From CALEUX01 sp964608615 (GTDB lineage: Bacteria > Bacteroidota > Bacteroidia > Bacteroidales > Marinilabiliaceae), in NCBI GenBank assembly GCA_964608615.1, contig CAZSQG010000003.1, positions 1 to 64,000 on the forward strand: a stretch of DNA of 64,000 bases, read 5' to 3'. Position numbers and translations under genes: made by a program. Below, one piece after another: positions 1 to 8,569 of this stretch (position 1 is the first letter of the stretch; each line of letters opens with the position of its first letter). The notes below the pieces were generated by a model. That model made no database searches, was not told where the DNA came from, and saw only the letters and a program-made list of their open reading frames with translations.

Positions 1-264
1 GAAGAATCGAAAAAGTTCGAGAACAAGAAACTTGCCAAAAATCACGAAGAGAACAGCGTGTTCAAAGTCATCCAGTATGTCGAGAACAGGCTAAAGCCGG
101 AGCAAGTCGTTGTGGCATTGCAGGGAAACTCTTTCTTCAACAAGCTTGGCGACATCAGAAACGAATTTGAACGTGAAGGATTTATTCAAAAAGTAGGTAG
201 AAAAATTATTGTTAAGGAATATCAAACACTATTTGCAATTGCTGATTTATCGGATACCTTTTAA
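1..264 (+). CDS. Unrecognised protein, C-terminal fragment (open at the left edge)
   Basis: The reading frame is open from the first base of the window and stops at a TAA ending at 264, giving at least 87 residues. A GTG at 58 could be an internal start, but the frame extends upstream of it without a stop, so this is the tail of a longer protein. The visible part is charged and lysine/glutamate rich, with no signal peptide, membrane segment or motif that I recognise. The first 130 bases look more GC-rich and use different codons from the neighbouring genes, which would fit a transferred gene or transposase end, but this is only an impression. It converges on the amtB operon, separated by a terminator. 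Function unknown. Confidence 0.5.
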   Translation, partial: EESKKFENKKLAKNHEENSVFKVIQYVENRLKPEQVVVALQGNSFFNKLGDIRNEFEREGFIQKVGRKIIVKEYQTLFAIADLSDTF

Positions 265-315
265 TAATGCCTGTACTTTATGTCTATTTTAAAGACTTAA
301 CAACCATTAATTTAT

Positions 316-352
316 AAAAAGGAGACTGTTCTACGCCCATAGAACAGTCTCC
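316..352 (-). terminator. Rho-independent terminator of glnB-amtB
   Basis: A perfect 13-bp stem (GGAGACTGTTCTA at 321-333 pairing with 340-352) has a six-base loop. On the minus strand it is followed by TTTTT, and it lies about 50 bases past the amtB stop. Confidence 0.85.
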
Positions 353-398
353 AAACCCCATTTTTAAAACCAGGTGAATTTTGATAAAATGGAGGGTA

Positions 399-1601
399 TT
401 AATTATATGCGCTTTGTCCGTGTTCGTGAATGTCCAATCCATCGCGTTCTTCTTTTTCTGAAACACGAAGGCCAATAGTAGATTTTAATATTTTAAATAT
501 TATCCAGGCCATTCCGAACGCCCAGATACCCACGGCAAATACGCCTATTGCCTGAACACCCAAAAGTTTAGTCCCTCCGCCATAGAATAATCCGCCATCG
601 GTTGCCAATAAACCCACCATCAGTGTACCCACGGCTCCATTGAGACCATGAACGCTTATAGCTCCAACAGGATCGTCAACCCGAAGTTTCTTATCTATTA
701 GTTCAACACCGAATACAATCACAAATCCGGCAACTATTCCAATTATTGCAGCTCCTCCGGGCGAAACAATGTCACATCCGGCCGTTATGGCAACAAGACC
801 TGCCAGGGCACCATTTAGCGTCATGCTTAAATCGGGCTTACCATAGCGTATCCAGGTAATAAACATTGTTACTGTTGCACCCATTGCAGCAGCCAGGTTG
901 GTAGTTACAAAAATATGAGCTATGCTATTAGTGTTGTCACCTGAGGCACTTAGAGTGGAACCAGGGTTAAAACCAAACCATCCTACCCATAAGATAAACA
1001 CTCCTAATGCACCTAAAACTAAATTGTGACCTGGAATTGCATTTGTTGTACCATTGTATTTGCCAATTCGTGGTCCCAGGATGGATGCTCCAGCCAATGC
1101 AGCCCAACCACCCACAGAATGTACAACGGTTGATCCGGCAAAATCGTGGAACCCTAATTCTGATAACCATCCACCTCCCCATACCCAGTGACCTGAAATT
1201 GGATAAACCACCAAGGTAATAAGAAATGAAAAGATAAGATATGTACTGAATTTTGTGCGTTCAGCCATGGCTCCCGAAACAATAGTTGCTGCAGTAGCGG
1301 CAAAAACAGTTTGAAAAATAAGTATAGCCATATCAGGCACATCATTGCCATAATCAGCAGTAAACATGAAGTTTAAGCTTCCAACAAATCCTCCTATTGA
1401 AGGCCCAAACATAATGCTAAATCCAACAAACCAAAATACTATTGAACCAATTGAAAAATCCATAAAGTTTTTCATTATAATATTCCCGGCGTTTTTGGCT
1501 CTGGTAAAACCAGCCTCAACCATGGCAAACCCGGCCTGCATAAAGAAGACCAAAACGGCTGCCAATAATATCCATACGGTGTCTAAAGCTCTTGCGTCCA
1601 T
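399..1601 (-). CDS. amtB: Ammonium transporter AmtB
   Basis: Inner-membrane channel of the Amt/Mep/Rh family that takes up ammonium. The 400-residue protein has about 11 hydrophobic segments, the usual length for the family without a cleaved signal peptide. The N-terminal stretch with MQAGFAMVEAGF and the following RAKNAGNI is typical of Amt proteins. The two pore histidines are visible in VVHSVGG (around residue 160) and SVHGLNGAVG (around residue 315). It lies 16 bases downstream of glnB, the order expected for a PII/Amt pair in which PII plugs the channel when nitrogen is plentiful. The pair ends at a strong terminator. Family assignment is secure; substrate regulation is inferred from family knowledge. 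Confidence 0.95.
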   Translation of the reverse strand: MDARALDTVWILLAAVLVFFMQAGFAMVEAGFTRAKNAGNIIMKNFMDFSIGSIVFWFVGFSIMFGPSIGGFVGSLNFMFTADYGNDVPDMAILIFQTVFAATAATIVSGAMAERTKFSTYLIFSFLITLVVYPISGHWVWGGGWLSELGFHDFAGSTVVHSVGGWAALAGASILGPRIGKYNGTTNAIPGHNLVLGALGVFILWVGWFGFNPGSTLSASGDNTNSIAHIFVTTNLAAAMGATVTMFITWIRYGKPDLSMTLNGALAGLVAITAGCDIVSPGGAAIIGIVAGFVIVFGVELIDKKLRVDDPVGAISVHGLNGAVGTLMVGLLATDGGLFYGGGTKLLGVQAIGVFAVGIWAFGMAWIIFKILKSTIGLRVSEKEERDGLDIHEHGQSAYN

Positions 1602-1617
1602 AATTGTTTAGATTAGA

Positions 1618-1965
1618 TTATTTTTTAATGTATAAAGTTTCGGGGCCCGATTCGCCAGTACGAATTCTTATGGTGTCTTCAATATCAGAGATGAAAATTC
1701 TGCCATCTCCAATTTCTCCCGTACGTGCTGCTTTGGTAATGGCCTCAACTGTTCTGGCCATATTCTGATCACGAACAACGATGGAAATAAGACGACGTTC
1801 TATGATACTTGTGTCGTAAATTGTTCCCCTGTACAGATGTCCTTCAACTGCAGTACCAACACCTCTAACATCCCAATAAGAGAAAAAGGTGATATCCTGT
1901 TCTGCAAGAGCTTTTCTTACCTCTTCATATTTGGTAAGTCTGATAATTGCTTCAATTTTTTTCAT
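1618..1965 (-). CDS. glnB: Nitrogen regulatory protein PII
   Basis: A 115-residue PII signalling protein that senses 2-oxoglutarate and ATP/ADP and controls AmtB. The N-terminal MKKIEAIIR, the T-loop region with the modifiable tyrosine (LYRGTIYDTS), the B-loop TGEIGDGRIFI and the C-terminal IRIRTGE are all present. By eye against E. coli GlnB, the segment before the T-loop is one residue shorter and reads GVGTAVEGH where E. coli has GFGRQKGH, so the 2-oxoglutarate/Mg ligand Gln39 appears to be replaced. The T-loop beyond the tyrosine also differs (DTSIIERR in place of MVDFLPK). It is the first gene of a two-gene operon with amtB and is preceded by a repeated structured leader (2041-2190). Confidence 0.93.
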   Translation of the reverse strand: MKKIEAIIRLTKYEEVRKALAEQDITFFSYWDVRGVGTAVEGHLYRGTIYDTSIIERRLISIVVRDQNMARTVEAITKAARTGEIGDGRIFISDIEDTIRIRTGESGPETLYIKK

Positions 1966-2040
1966 CTTTTTTTTTTAAATTTTTTATCGGTCAGATGGAA
2001 CTAGCCAATAATAATCCCCCAGTGTGTCGAAGCATTCGGC

Positions 2041-2190
2041 ATGGCTCGTTTCATGTGTCTAAAATTTGTTTTTTATTGGTCACATATAACTCGCCAGATA
2101 GTTCCCTAAAACTCGGGACAACCTGGTCCCGGCTGAAAGGCGGGAAGCTATTCCCCTGTGCTATTAAGGTTTACTCATGGCTCGTTTCAT
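2041..2190 (-). repeat. Repeated hairpin-rich leader element, copy A
   Basis: Upstream of glnB. On the minus strand it reads ATGAAACGAGCCATGAG, then CAGGGGAATAGCTTCCCG, then TATGTGACCA, then ACAAATTTTAGACAC and again ATGAAACGAGCCATG. The four blocks recur in the same order and strand at 44801-44902, before the E1 dehydrogenase gene. The 14-base ATGGCTCGTTTCAT (plus strand) occurs at both ends of this copy (2041-2054 and 2177-2190). GGGAA/TTCCC forms a hairpin, and a second one, GGGAC/GTCCC, follows. It could be a mobile repeat or a cis-acting RNA. Confidence 0.7.
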
Positions 2191-2223
2191 ACATCAATAT
2201 TTATGTTTTCTGATGAGTGAATT

Positions 2224-2889
2224 TTATAAGGAGATGCCAACAACCAAAAACATCTGCTCTGTATTAGGGTTAAGAATAACTGATCCGGAAAGATCCATAG
2301 AGAAGGTGTCGGTAATTTTTAATTCTTTTTTTGTCCCAACACCAATATTACATATTTGAAAATCACCGTTGGTGGTATGCCAGCCATCACCACCACCTAA
2401 AAAAGCGCTGAAAGGTCCGCTGCCATAGCCTAATTCGAAATACATGTCTTCACCTTCTGCTCCAGCACCATAACGAGAGTCATTTAATATATAGTTACCG
2501 CCTAAGGAAAATTTCCCAATTTCGTAACCAATATTGAACTCAAAGGCATGACTTGAAATTTCTTTATCCAACTCGAACCAGGATGAACCGGGGTAATAGT
2601 AATCGGTTAATCCAAAACTTAATCCATTTTCAAAGGCAAATGAAGCGTAAAGATCGGCTTCAGCATAGTAACCGTTACCATCGCTGCTTCCGGTGGCATA
2701 GGCTCCCCAGGCACCTATGGTAAATACTCCTTTTGTATACTCAATAGTTGGCTGAATACTTGGAGAGCTTCCATATTCAACTCCGCGCCATACATATCGG
2801 TTGAATAAATCAACACTTACATTTATTTCCTGGGCTTTTGCTCCTGCAAGAACCAATACCCCAAATGCAAAAAACATTAACTTTTTCAT
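2224..2889 (-). CDS. Small outer-membrane beta-barrel porin (TorF/Gcw_chp-like)
   Basis: A 221-residue exported protein. Residues 1-19 are a signal peptide (MKKLMFFAFGVLVLAGAKA, cleavage before QEINV). The mature part alternates polar and hydrophobic residues and is rich in Gly, Tyr, Phe and Trp, as expected of a beta-barrel, and ends in a hydrophobic strand (FLVVGISL). The N-terminal motif RYVWRGVEYGSSPSIQP resembles the start of putative porins of the TorF/Gcw_chp type (YVFRGVSQ...PAIQ). It lies just upstream of glnB-amtB on the same strand, with the repeated leader between them. Such barrels are often found next to ammonium transporter genes, so a role in solute entry is plausible but not shown. 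Confidence 0.7.
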   Translation of the reverse strand: MKKLMFFAFGVLVLAGAKAQEINVSVDLFNRYVWRGVEYGSSPSIQPTIEYTKGVFTIGAWGAYATGSSDGNGYYAEADLYASFAFENGLSFGLTDYYYPGSSWFELDKEISSHAFEFNIGYEIGKFSLGGNYILNDSRYGAGAEGEDMYFELGYGSGPFSAFLGGGDGWHTTNGDFQICNIGVGTKKELKITDTFSMDLSGSVILNPNTEQMFLVVGISL

Positions 2890-3199
2890 GATTAGGTAGT
2901 GTTAGATTAGACTTATATTAATTAAAAACACATAATAAATTATACCCCCCCCCTAATAATGTGGGTTGACAGTGCAATTATATAATAAAAAATTGGTATG
3001 CCATGCATATAATGGGGGTAAAGATTTAAAAAAGCATAAAAAATGAATGCCCCCCCCCTAAATGGTAGTATGTTGTTTTGCGAATAAATGTTTTTTTATT
3101 TAGGAGATAGAAAATAAAAAAGGGAGGACATGTGATTTTAACGCAANNNNNNNNNNATTTTGTCATCAGAGAATTATAAAACTATAAATTATAAAAACT
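2890..3199. other. Divergent intergenic region with two identical C9 tracts
   Basis: The region separates the porin (minus) from the NigD-like lipoprotein (plus). It holds two runs of nine C followed by TAA (2945-2953 and 3050-3058) and a G5 run at 3014-3018, all unusual in this AT-rich sequence. No gene was found. The 3147-3156 gap lies inside it, so the assembly was difficult here. Confidence 0.6.
3147..3156. other. Assembly gap (10 N)
   Basis: Ten undetermined bases 44 bases upstream of the lipoprotein start. The number of Ns may be nominal. Confidence 0.95.
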
Positions 3200-3880
3200 A
3201 TGAAACGATTTTTGATTTTACCTCTTTTGTTAATAGGGTTGTTATTCAATGGATGTGTGAATGATAACGATGATTATGACCCCGAATATTTGGAACTTGG
3301 GGTAGTATATGGGAGCACAGTCTCAAATTTTTCAATTAAAACCGATTCAAAACTTACTCTCTATCCTGCTGAAGTATTACCTTCGAGCTACGGAATATCA
3401 GATGGTCAAAGAGTTATGGTTAGATACACAATAATTGAAGATGTTGAAAATTTATCTGATGAATATACTGTAAGCGTTAAGGCTATAGCAAAAATTGCAA
3501 CCAAGCCAGTATTACATGTTGAAGATCGTAGGGATACACTTAAAAGCGATCCTGTTCAGATAATTAATGTGTGGATTGCTCAGAACTTTTTAAATGTGGA
3601 GTTTAATTATGGACTTAATGATGAAGACCATTATTTCTATATTGCCATGGATCCTGAAAATCAATTAGAAAGCGGAAGTCCAATAATTCTTGATTTTCAT
3701 CATAATGCCAATAATGATGTAAGCTATACCACGGTTCGCGGGTTATTGAGTATTCCCATTGCAGAGCTTCAGGATATTAGTGCAACCAAAATTAATCTAC
3801 GGTTCATATCAAACGATGGGCTTTCAACTGCTTACACAAAAGACCTGGAGTATTCATATGGCGTCGAGGAGGAGGAATAA
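3200..3880 (+). CDS. NigD-like lipoprotein
   Basis: A 226-residue protein with a lipoprotein signal peptide: MKRFLILPLLLIGLLFNGC, with Cys19 as the lipidated residue. An Asp-rich tether (NDNDDYD) follows, of the type that favours outer-membrane export in Bacteroidota. The rest matches the two-domain plan of NigD-like proteins: an N-terminal OB-like barrel with YTIIEDVE near residue 77 and a C-terminal beta-sandwich with a late FISNDG motif. NigD was first seen in a Bacteroides bacteriocin operon, but most homologues, including this one, have no bacteriocin genes nearby, so function is unknown. It ends with a glutamate run and is followed by a clear terminator. Confidence 0.8.
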   Translation: MKRFLILPLLLIGLLFNGCVNDNDDYDPEYLELGVVYGSTVSNFSIKTDSKLTLYPAEVLPSSYGISDGQRVMVRYTIIEDVENLSDEYTVSVKAIAKIATKPVLHVEDRRDTLKSDPVQIINVWIAQNFLNVEFNYGLNDEDHYFYIAMDPENQLESGSPIILDFHHNANNDVSYTTVRGLLSIPIAELQDISATKINLRFISNDGLSTAYTKDLEYSYGVEEEE

Positions 3881-3990
3881 TAAGTCTGCAATAAGCTTTA
3901 TATCAAGTTATACATAGCAACAGGGTAAGAGCTTAATAGTGCGCATGTGATTCTTTTAGTACTTCAACTTTGTGATCAAGAATAAAAAAA

Positions 3991-4015
3991 CCGGATTGTT
4001 TAATCCGGTTTTTTT
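3991..4015 (+). terminator. Rho-independent terminator of the NigD-like gene
   Basis: CCGGATT (3991-3997), loop GTTT, AATCCGG (4002-4008), then seven T. It is preceded by seven A and may work in both directions. Confidence 0.9.
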
Positions 4016-4044
4016 ATTGCAATTATTTATAGATTAATTAATGC

Positions 4045-4052
4045 TATTTTTG
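4045..4052 (+). promoter_or_regulatory. Possible -7 promoter box for plsC
   Basis: TATTTTTG fits the Bacteroidetes TAnnTTTG box and lies 30 bases before the ATG at 4082. No good -33 TTTG was found. It sits in an imperfect inverted repeat (TGCTAT...ATAGCA). Confidence 0.35.
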
Positions 4053-4081
4053 TATTAATAGCATTTTGTAAGTTGACTTTT

Positions 4082-4819
4082 ATGTATAATAATGAATCTC
4101 ATCCATGGTATTTCTGTTTTTATCAACCTTATAAATGGTTGGTGTTTATTCCACTAATGTTGGTTTGCTCAATTGTTTGTGCCACTCTTGCTACAATTGT
4201 TTCATTAGTAATCTCGCCGCAGGCCGGCAGCTTTTTTGGAAGTCTTTGGGGTAAAATAGTATGCTGGTTTACACCGGTAATAGTTTATGTAAAAGGAAAA
4301 GAAAATATTAAGAAGGGAAAGTCGTATGTTATTGTAGCAAATCACCAAACCGTATGGGATATTTTTATTTTATATGGTTTTTTACCTATTGATTTTAAAT
4401 GGGTTATGAAAAAGGAGTTGAGACAAGTGCCATGGATTGGATATGCAAGCGAAAAAGTAGGTCATATTTTTATTGATCGTTCATCACCCCGGGCGGCAAT
4501 GAAATCACTTGATGAAGCAAAGCAAAAATTGGTTAATGGTACATCTGTTCTAATTTTTCCTGAAGGAACACGAAGTGGCCAAAAACAAATGAAACCATTA
4601 AAAAAAGGGGCATTCCGACTAGCTTTTGAACTGGGACTTGATATTTTACCGGTAACCATTGTTGATAGCTATAAAGTAAAGCGTCCAGGTTTTTTTAATA
4701 TATTGCCAGCTAAAGCAGGTTTGGTTATTCATCCCATGATTGACACGTTACAATATGATAATAATATTGAAGATTTAATGGCTGACACTCAAAAAGTGCT
4801 TGAATCCATATTTGAATAG
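4082..4819 (+). CDS. plsC: 1-acyl-sn-glycerol-3-phosphate acyltransferase (PlsC family)
   Basis: Membrane-associated acyltransferase that turns lysophosphatidic acid into phosphatidic acid in phospholipid synthesis. ATG at 4082 is chosen over the in-frame TTG at 4073, giving 245 residues. A hydrophobic N-terminal segment is followed by the catalytic NHQTVWD (HX4D), FIDR and FPEGTRSG, the substrate-binding block of the family. This is one of two PlsC-type genes in the window (the other is at 48393-49127), so they may differ in acyl or substrate preference. It stands alone, with a terminator before it. Confidence 0.9.
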   Translation: MYNNESHPWYFCFYQPYKWLVFIPLMLVCSIVCATLATIVSLVISPQAGSFFGSLWGKIVCWFTPVIVYVKGKENIKKGKSYVIVANHQTVWDIFILYGFLPIDFKWVMKKELRQVPWIGYASEKVGHIFIDRSSPRAAMKSLDEAKQKLVNGTSVLIFPEGTRSGQKQMKPLKKGAFRLAFELGLDILPVTIVDSYKVKRPGFFNILPAKAGLVIHPMIDTLQYDNNIEDLMADTQKVLESIFE

Positions 4820-4975
4820 ATACCGCATGGGGTATGATTTTTGCTTGAATGAAATAACGAATATTAAAGGCTCTAAATTCATTTGATAATTCTACAACTT
4901 TTATCAATGGTTTGTGTTTTTACTTAAAAACGTTGGCTTAGATTTCAATTAAGTCAAGTTTTCTCTTTTTATAGT

Positions 4976-5005
4976 ATTGGTTTCATTTATTATGGAATAA
5001 ATTTG
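4976..5005 (+). promoter_or_regulatory. Bacteroidetes-type promoter for the PorE-like gene
   Basis: TAAATTTG at 4998-5005 matches TAnnTTTG exactly. An ATTG at 4976-4979 with an 18-base spacer is a near match to the -33 TTTG. The ATG follows 32 bases later. Confidence 0.45.
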
Positions 5006-5036
5006 AGGTTTATTAAGATTTGTAAAAAAAGAAAAT

Positions 5037-7013
5037 ATGAGGATGAAGCAAATTTTATGTCTGATTGTGGTGTTGGGATTATTTGGAAGTGCAAGTATAT
5101 TAGCACAAAACAAATTAACGACAAAGAACAAAGCTGCCATAAAGCTATATAATGATGCCCGAAATAATTACGGGCTTGCAAATGTAAAAGTAGCTTCCGA
5201 AGCCTTGCTTCAAGCAATTGAGCGAGATGAGGAATTTATTGAAGCCCACCTTCTTCTGGGAGATATTTACCATAATCAAAAGGAATATGTGAAAGAAATG
5301 GAGATTCTAAAAAAAGCTGTGGCAATTGATTCTACTTTCTTTCCTTCTACCTATTTAAATATAGGAATAGCTGCTTTTAATGCAGGAATATATCCTGAGG
5401 CTATTGAATGGCTCGAACGTTTTAAATGGAGATATAGCGATCAACGCTCAGCAGACCGGGTAAATGGGTGGCTCGATAAAGCAAGGTTTGCAATGAAGGC
5501 TGTTGGGGATGCTTACGAGTTGGAGTTGATTTCTTCGGGAGATGGCCTCAATAGTGTATATGATGAATACTGGCCTAGTATAACTGCCGACGAACAAACA
5601 ATGGTTTTTACTGTATTGGTACCTCGAAATCCCGAGCTTTTTCTTGAACGGGAACTGCCTAAGTCTTCCTTTTACTTTCAAGAAGATTTCTTTGTTTCTG
5701 ATCGCGATACAAACGGCGTTTGGAAACAACGCACTTTACTTTTGGGTGGCATAAATACTCCAAGTAATGAAGGTGCGCAAACATTATCGGCCGATGGAAA
5801 CTGGATGTTTTTTACCGCTTGTGGTCGTGAAGATTCAAGAGGTAGTTGTGATATATATTTTAGTTACAAAACTGCTTCTGGATGGAGTATCCCACAAAAT
5901 GTTGGCGCTCCCGTTAATACTCCCTACTGGGAAAGTCAGCCATGCTTTGCTTCGGATGGTCAAACTTTACTGTTTGTGAGTAATCGCGAAGGAGGAATGG
6001 GAGGGAAGGATATATGGCAGGCAACTATTCAGGGAATTAAATCAGATGGAACGCCTTATTTTGGAAACCTATTAAACCTGGGTGTTAACATTAATACTTC
6101 TAAGGATGAGAACTCCCCATTTTTGCATCACGACAATAAAACATTATATTTTGCATCCGATGGATGGCCGGGTATGGGTGGCATGGACCTGTTCCTTAGC
6201 AGATTGCGCGAAGATGCAGAGTGGAGGGAGCCGGTTAATCTGGGCTATCCAATTAATTCAACCGGCGATGAGATAGGACTTGTTATCAACGCAAAGGGTA
6301 ACCGGGCATATTTTTCCTCCGACGGACTTATTGAATCAAATAATGGAAAGGATATTTTTTACTTCAACCTTCCGGTTCCGTTACAACCATCTCCGGTGTT
6401 ATATGTTAAAGGACGTGTCTTTGATGCTGAAACGGGAGAAACACTACCGGCAGATTTTCAATTACAGGATTTATCGTCGGGCCGACTGGTGGTTACTACT
6501 CACAGCAATCAGTTTTCGGGCGAGTTTTTGGTTTGTTTACCAATGGGTGGGCGATATGCCTTTAGAGCCGAACATCCTGGATATATGTTTTATTCCGGGC
6601 ATTTTGATATTCAAAAGTCACACCCTTTGGATGCTCCTTATAAACTAGATATTGGTTTGCATCCTATTAAAAAAGGTGTAAAAGTAACACTTGAGAATAT
6701 TTTTTACGAAGTTGATTCCTATGACCTTCAGGCACAATCAAAGATTGAACTGGATGCTTTGATCAGTTTTTTACTGGAAAATAAGGATGTTAAGATTCTC
6801 ATAGGTGGACATACCGACAATGTTGGAACTGAGTCGTATAACCAGATTCTTTCTGAAAACAGGGCCAAATCGGTATATGAATTTCTGGTTTCACAAGGTG
6901 TTGATGCTAATCGACTTCAATATAAAGGATTTGGACTTAATCAGCCTGTTGCTTCCAACGACACGGAAGCTGGAAGAGCCAAAAACAGACGAACTGAAAT
7001 AACTATTCTGTAA
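5037..7013 (+). CDS. PorE-like TPR/PD40/OmpA envelope protein
   Basis: A 658-residue exported protein. Signal peptide about residues 1-23 (LFGSASILAQ). TPR-type helices follow (about 30-150), then PD40/WD40-like beta-propeller repeats with the recurring pattern of Ser-Asp and LxFxS blocks (about 170-450), a carboxypeptidase-regulatory-like beta domain (about 460-545) and a C-terminal OmpA peptidoglycan-binding domain (about 555-658: IGGHTDNVGT, NQILSENRAKSV, NRRTEI). This order is the one described for PorE of the Porphyromonas gingivalis type IX secretion system, and the length is similar. No other T9SS gene is nearby, and Bacteroidota carry several paralogues with this plan, so orthology is not certain. 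Anchoring of an envelope complex to peptidoglycan is the likely role. Confidence 0.75.
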   Translation: MRMKQILCLIVVLGLFGSASILAQNKLTTKNKAAIKLYNDARNNYGLANVKVASEALLQAIERDEEFIEAHLLLGDIYHNQKEYVKEMEILKKAVAIDSTFFPSTYLNIGIAAFNAGIYPEAIEWLERFKWRYSDQRSADRVNGWLDKARFAMKAVGDAYELELISSGDGLNSVYDEYWPSITADEQTMVFTVLVPRNPELFLERELPKSSFYFQEDFFVSDRDTNGVWKQRTLLLGGINTPSNEGAQTLSADGNWMFFTACGREDSRGSCDIYFSYKTASGWSIPQNVGAPVNTPYWESQPCFASDGQTLLFVSNREGGMGGKDIWQATIQGIKSDGTPYFGNLLNLGVNINTSKDENSPFLHHDNKTLYFASDGWPGMGGMDLFLSRLREDAEWREPVNLGYPINSTGDEIGLVINAKGNRAYFSSDGLIESNNGKDIFYFNLPVPLQPSPVLYVKGRVFDAETGETLPADFQLQDLSSGRLVVTTHSNQFSGEFLVCLPMGGRYAFRAEHPGYMFYSGHFDIQKSHPLDAPYKLDIGLHPIKKGVKVTLENIFYEVDSYDLQAQSKIELDALISFLLENKDVKILIGGHTDNVGTESYNQILSENRAKSVYEFLVSQGVDANRLQYKGFGLNQPVASNDTEAGRAKNRRTEITIL

Positions 7014-7105
7014 AAACTTGATTTATATTACGTTTTTAACGGTAGAAATACATTTTGTCTAAACCGAGAATAAATGCCAGATCCAGAGAAGTTGACCGGC
7101 ACGCG

Positions 7106-8371
7106 CTAATCTTTTGAACCCCAGCGACTGACAAATGTCCCTGAAGGGTCAAACTTTTCGGCCTGTTTTTTTAGGTTAAACCGACGGTTAACACGGCTGT
7201 CAGTTCCTCGACCCGACTGATAAGCCCAATTGCCATAGTTGCAGTACACATCAAAATCCACCAATAGGTATTCAAACCAGGCTGCACCCCATTGCCAGTT
7301 TACTTTAAGCTCTTTGGATAAATAATAAGAAACCAGCATTCGCCCCCTGTTGCTCATGAAGCCAGTAGCTTTTAATTCGAGCATAAGGGCATTAATCAAC
7401 GGCTGACCAGTTTTTCCCTCACGCCACATATTAAAGGCGTCATAATCGTTGAACATCGTTGGGTCAGATGTGCGTAAGCCTTTAAACCAAAACAGCTTTT
7501 CACCGTATCGCATCATTAAATACCGAAAATAATCGCGCCAAATGAGCTGTTCTTTCAAGGTCTTAATAGATTTTTGAGCAACCTTATCATTTTTTTCTGA
7601 TTCACTTAATCGCTGCCATAGCGTTCTTACCGATAGCGACCCATTGGCTAACCACGGTGACAGATGAGAAGAAAAATTATCACCCTCCAATAGGTTTTTT
7701 GTTTCTGAATAACGCCATGGAGCTCCCGAGTATATATAGGATTCTAATTGTTCAAAAGCGGAAGTCTCGCCACCTTTAAAAAGTCCCGATCCACACCTAG
7801 GAACAGAAAACACTTCAGGAATATCCAATTTTGACAAATCGTGACGCAGTATCTTAGTAATTGCATGTGTTGTAAACAAATGATCACCCAAAGCTTCAAC
7901 TTTATTCTTAAAAGCCGTGTAATAAAAGGGTGATTTATCCAACGTAAAAGGAACCTGATTTGGTGTAAATAACATACTTCCGGGTGTGAGATGTAATTGA
8001 ACTTGTTCAGACAGACTCAACTGCTCGGACAACTCTTCAGAAGCATACTCTTCCTGAGCGCAAATGGCATGTGCTTTCAATTTGATAAATAGCTCTTTTA
8101 ATATGGAAACCGGGTCTCCTTTGAAAATCAACAAGTGGTTATCAGCTTTTTGAATTTGTACAGACAAATCCAAAACGGTATCGTATAAGAAATTCAAACG
8201 GTGATTGGCTATTCGCGGAAAATTATGTTGTGGAAAATTCCCAAACCATTTATCATTAAAAACAAAAACCGGTATAATTGGAAGACCCATTGAAAGCGCC
8301 TTGTGCAATGAGGGGTTATCATGTAAACGCAAGTCGTTGCGAAACCAATATATAATAGGCTTATTTGTCAT
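7106..8371 (-). CDS. Cryptochrome DASH (photolyase family)
   Basis: FAD-binding photolyase/cryptochrome of the DASH type, which repairs cyclobutane pyrimidine dimers in single-stranded DNA or acts as a blue-light receptor. ATG at 8371 (MTNKPIIYWFRNDLRLHDN) is the natural start; a longer frame begins 36 bases upstream. The N-terminal alpha/beta antenna domain with WFRNDLRLHDN is followed by the helical FAD domain: IWRDYFRYLMMRYG, the DASH signature TGFMSNRGRMLVSYYL, and YGNWAYQSGRGTDSRVNRRFN. The 421-residue length is typical. It converges with the PorE-like gene. Antenna pigment and activity cannot be read from the sequence. Confidence 0.9.
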   Translation of the reverse strand: MTNKPIIYWFRNDLRLHDNPSLHKALSMGLPIIPVFVFNDKWFGNFPQHNFPRIANHRLNFLYDTVLDLSVQIQKADNHLLIFKGDPVSILKELFIKLKAHAICAQEEYASEELSEQLSLSEQVQLHLTPGSMLFTPNQVPFTLDKSPFYYTAFKNKVEALGDHLFTTHAITKILRHDLSKLDIPEVFSVPRCGSGLFKGGETSAFEQLESYIYSGAPWRYSETKNLLEGDNFSSHLSPWLANGSLSVRTLWQRLSESEKNDKVAQKSIKTLKEQLIWRDYFRYLMMRYGEKLFWFKGLRTSDPTMFNDYDAFNMWREGKTGQPLINALMLELKATGFMSNRGRMLVSYYLSKELKVNWQWGAAWFEYLLVDFDVYCNYGNWAYQSGRGTDSRVNRRFNLKKQAEKFDPSGTFVSRWGSKD

Positions 8372-8569
8372 GTTTACTGTATCTATAGTAAACGTTAAAC
8401 ACAACAACCTTAAATAAGTTTAAGAAAATGATATGTTTCAAAAACGAGCGTAACAATCTATCCGGATTCGGGACAGAATTTGGTGCTATTGTGTAAACAA
8501 TAATTATATCCGCAAGTGCCCGGAAAAATATCCTTATGTTTTATGATTTGCTACAAGGCTGGTTTTAAT

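Noticed and set aside
6280..6648. 122-codon second frame within the PorE-like gene
   Set aside because: Alternative frame within a strong coding sequence, no domain.
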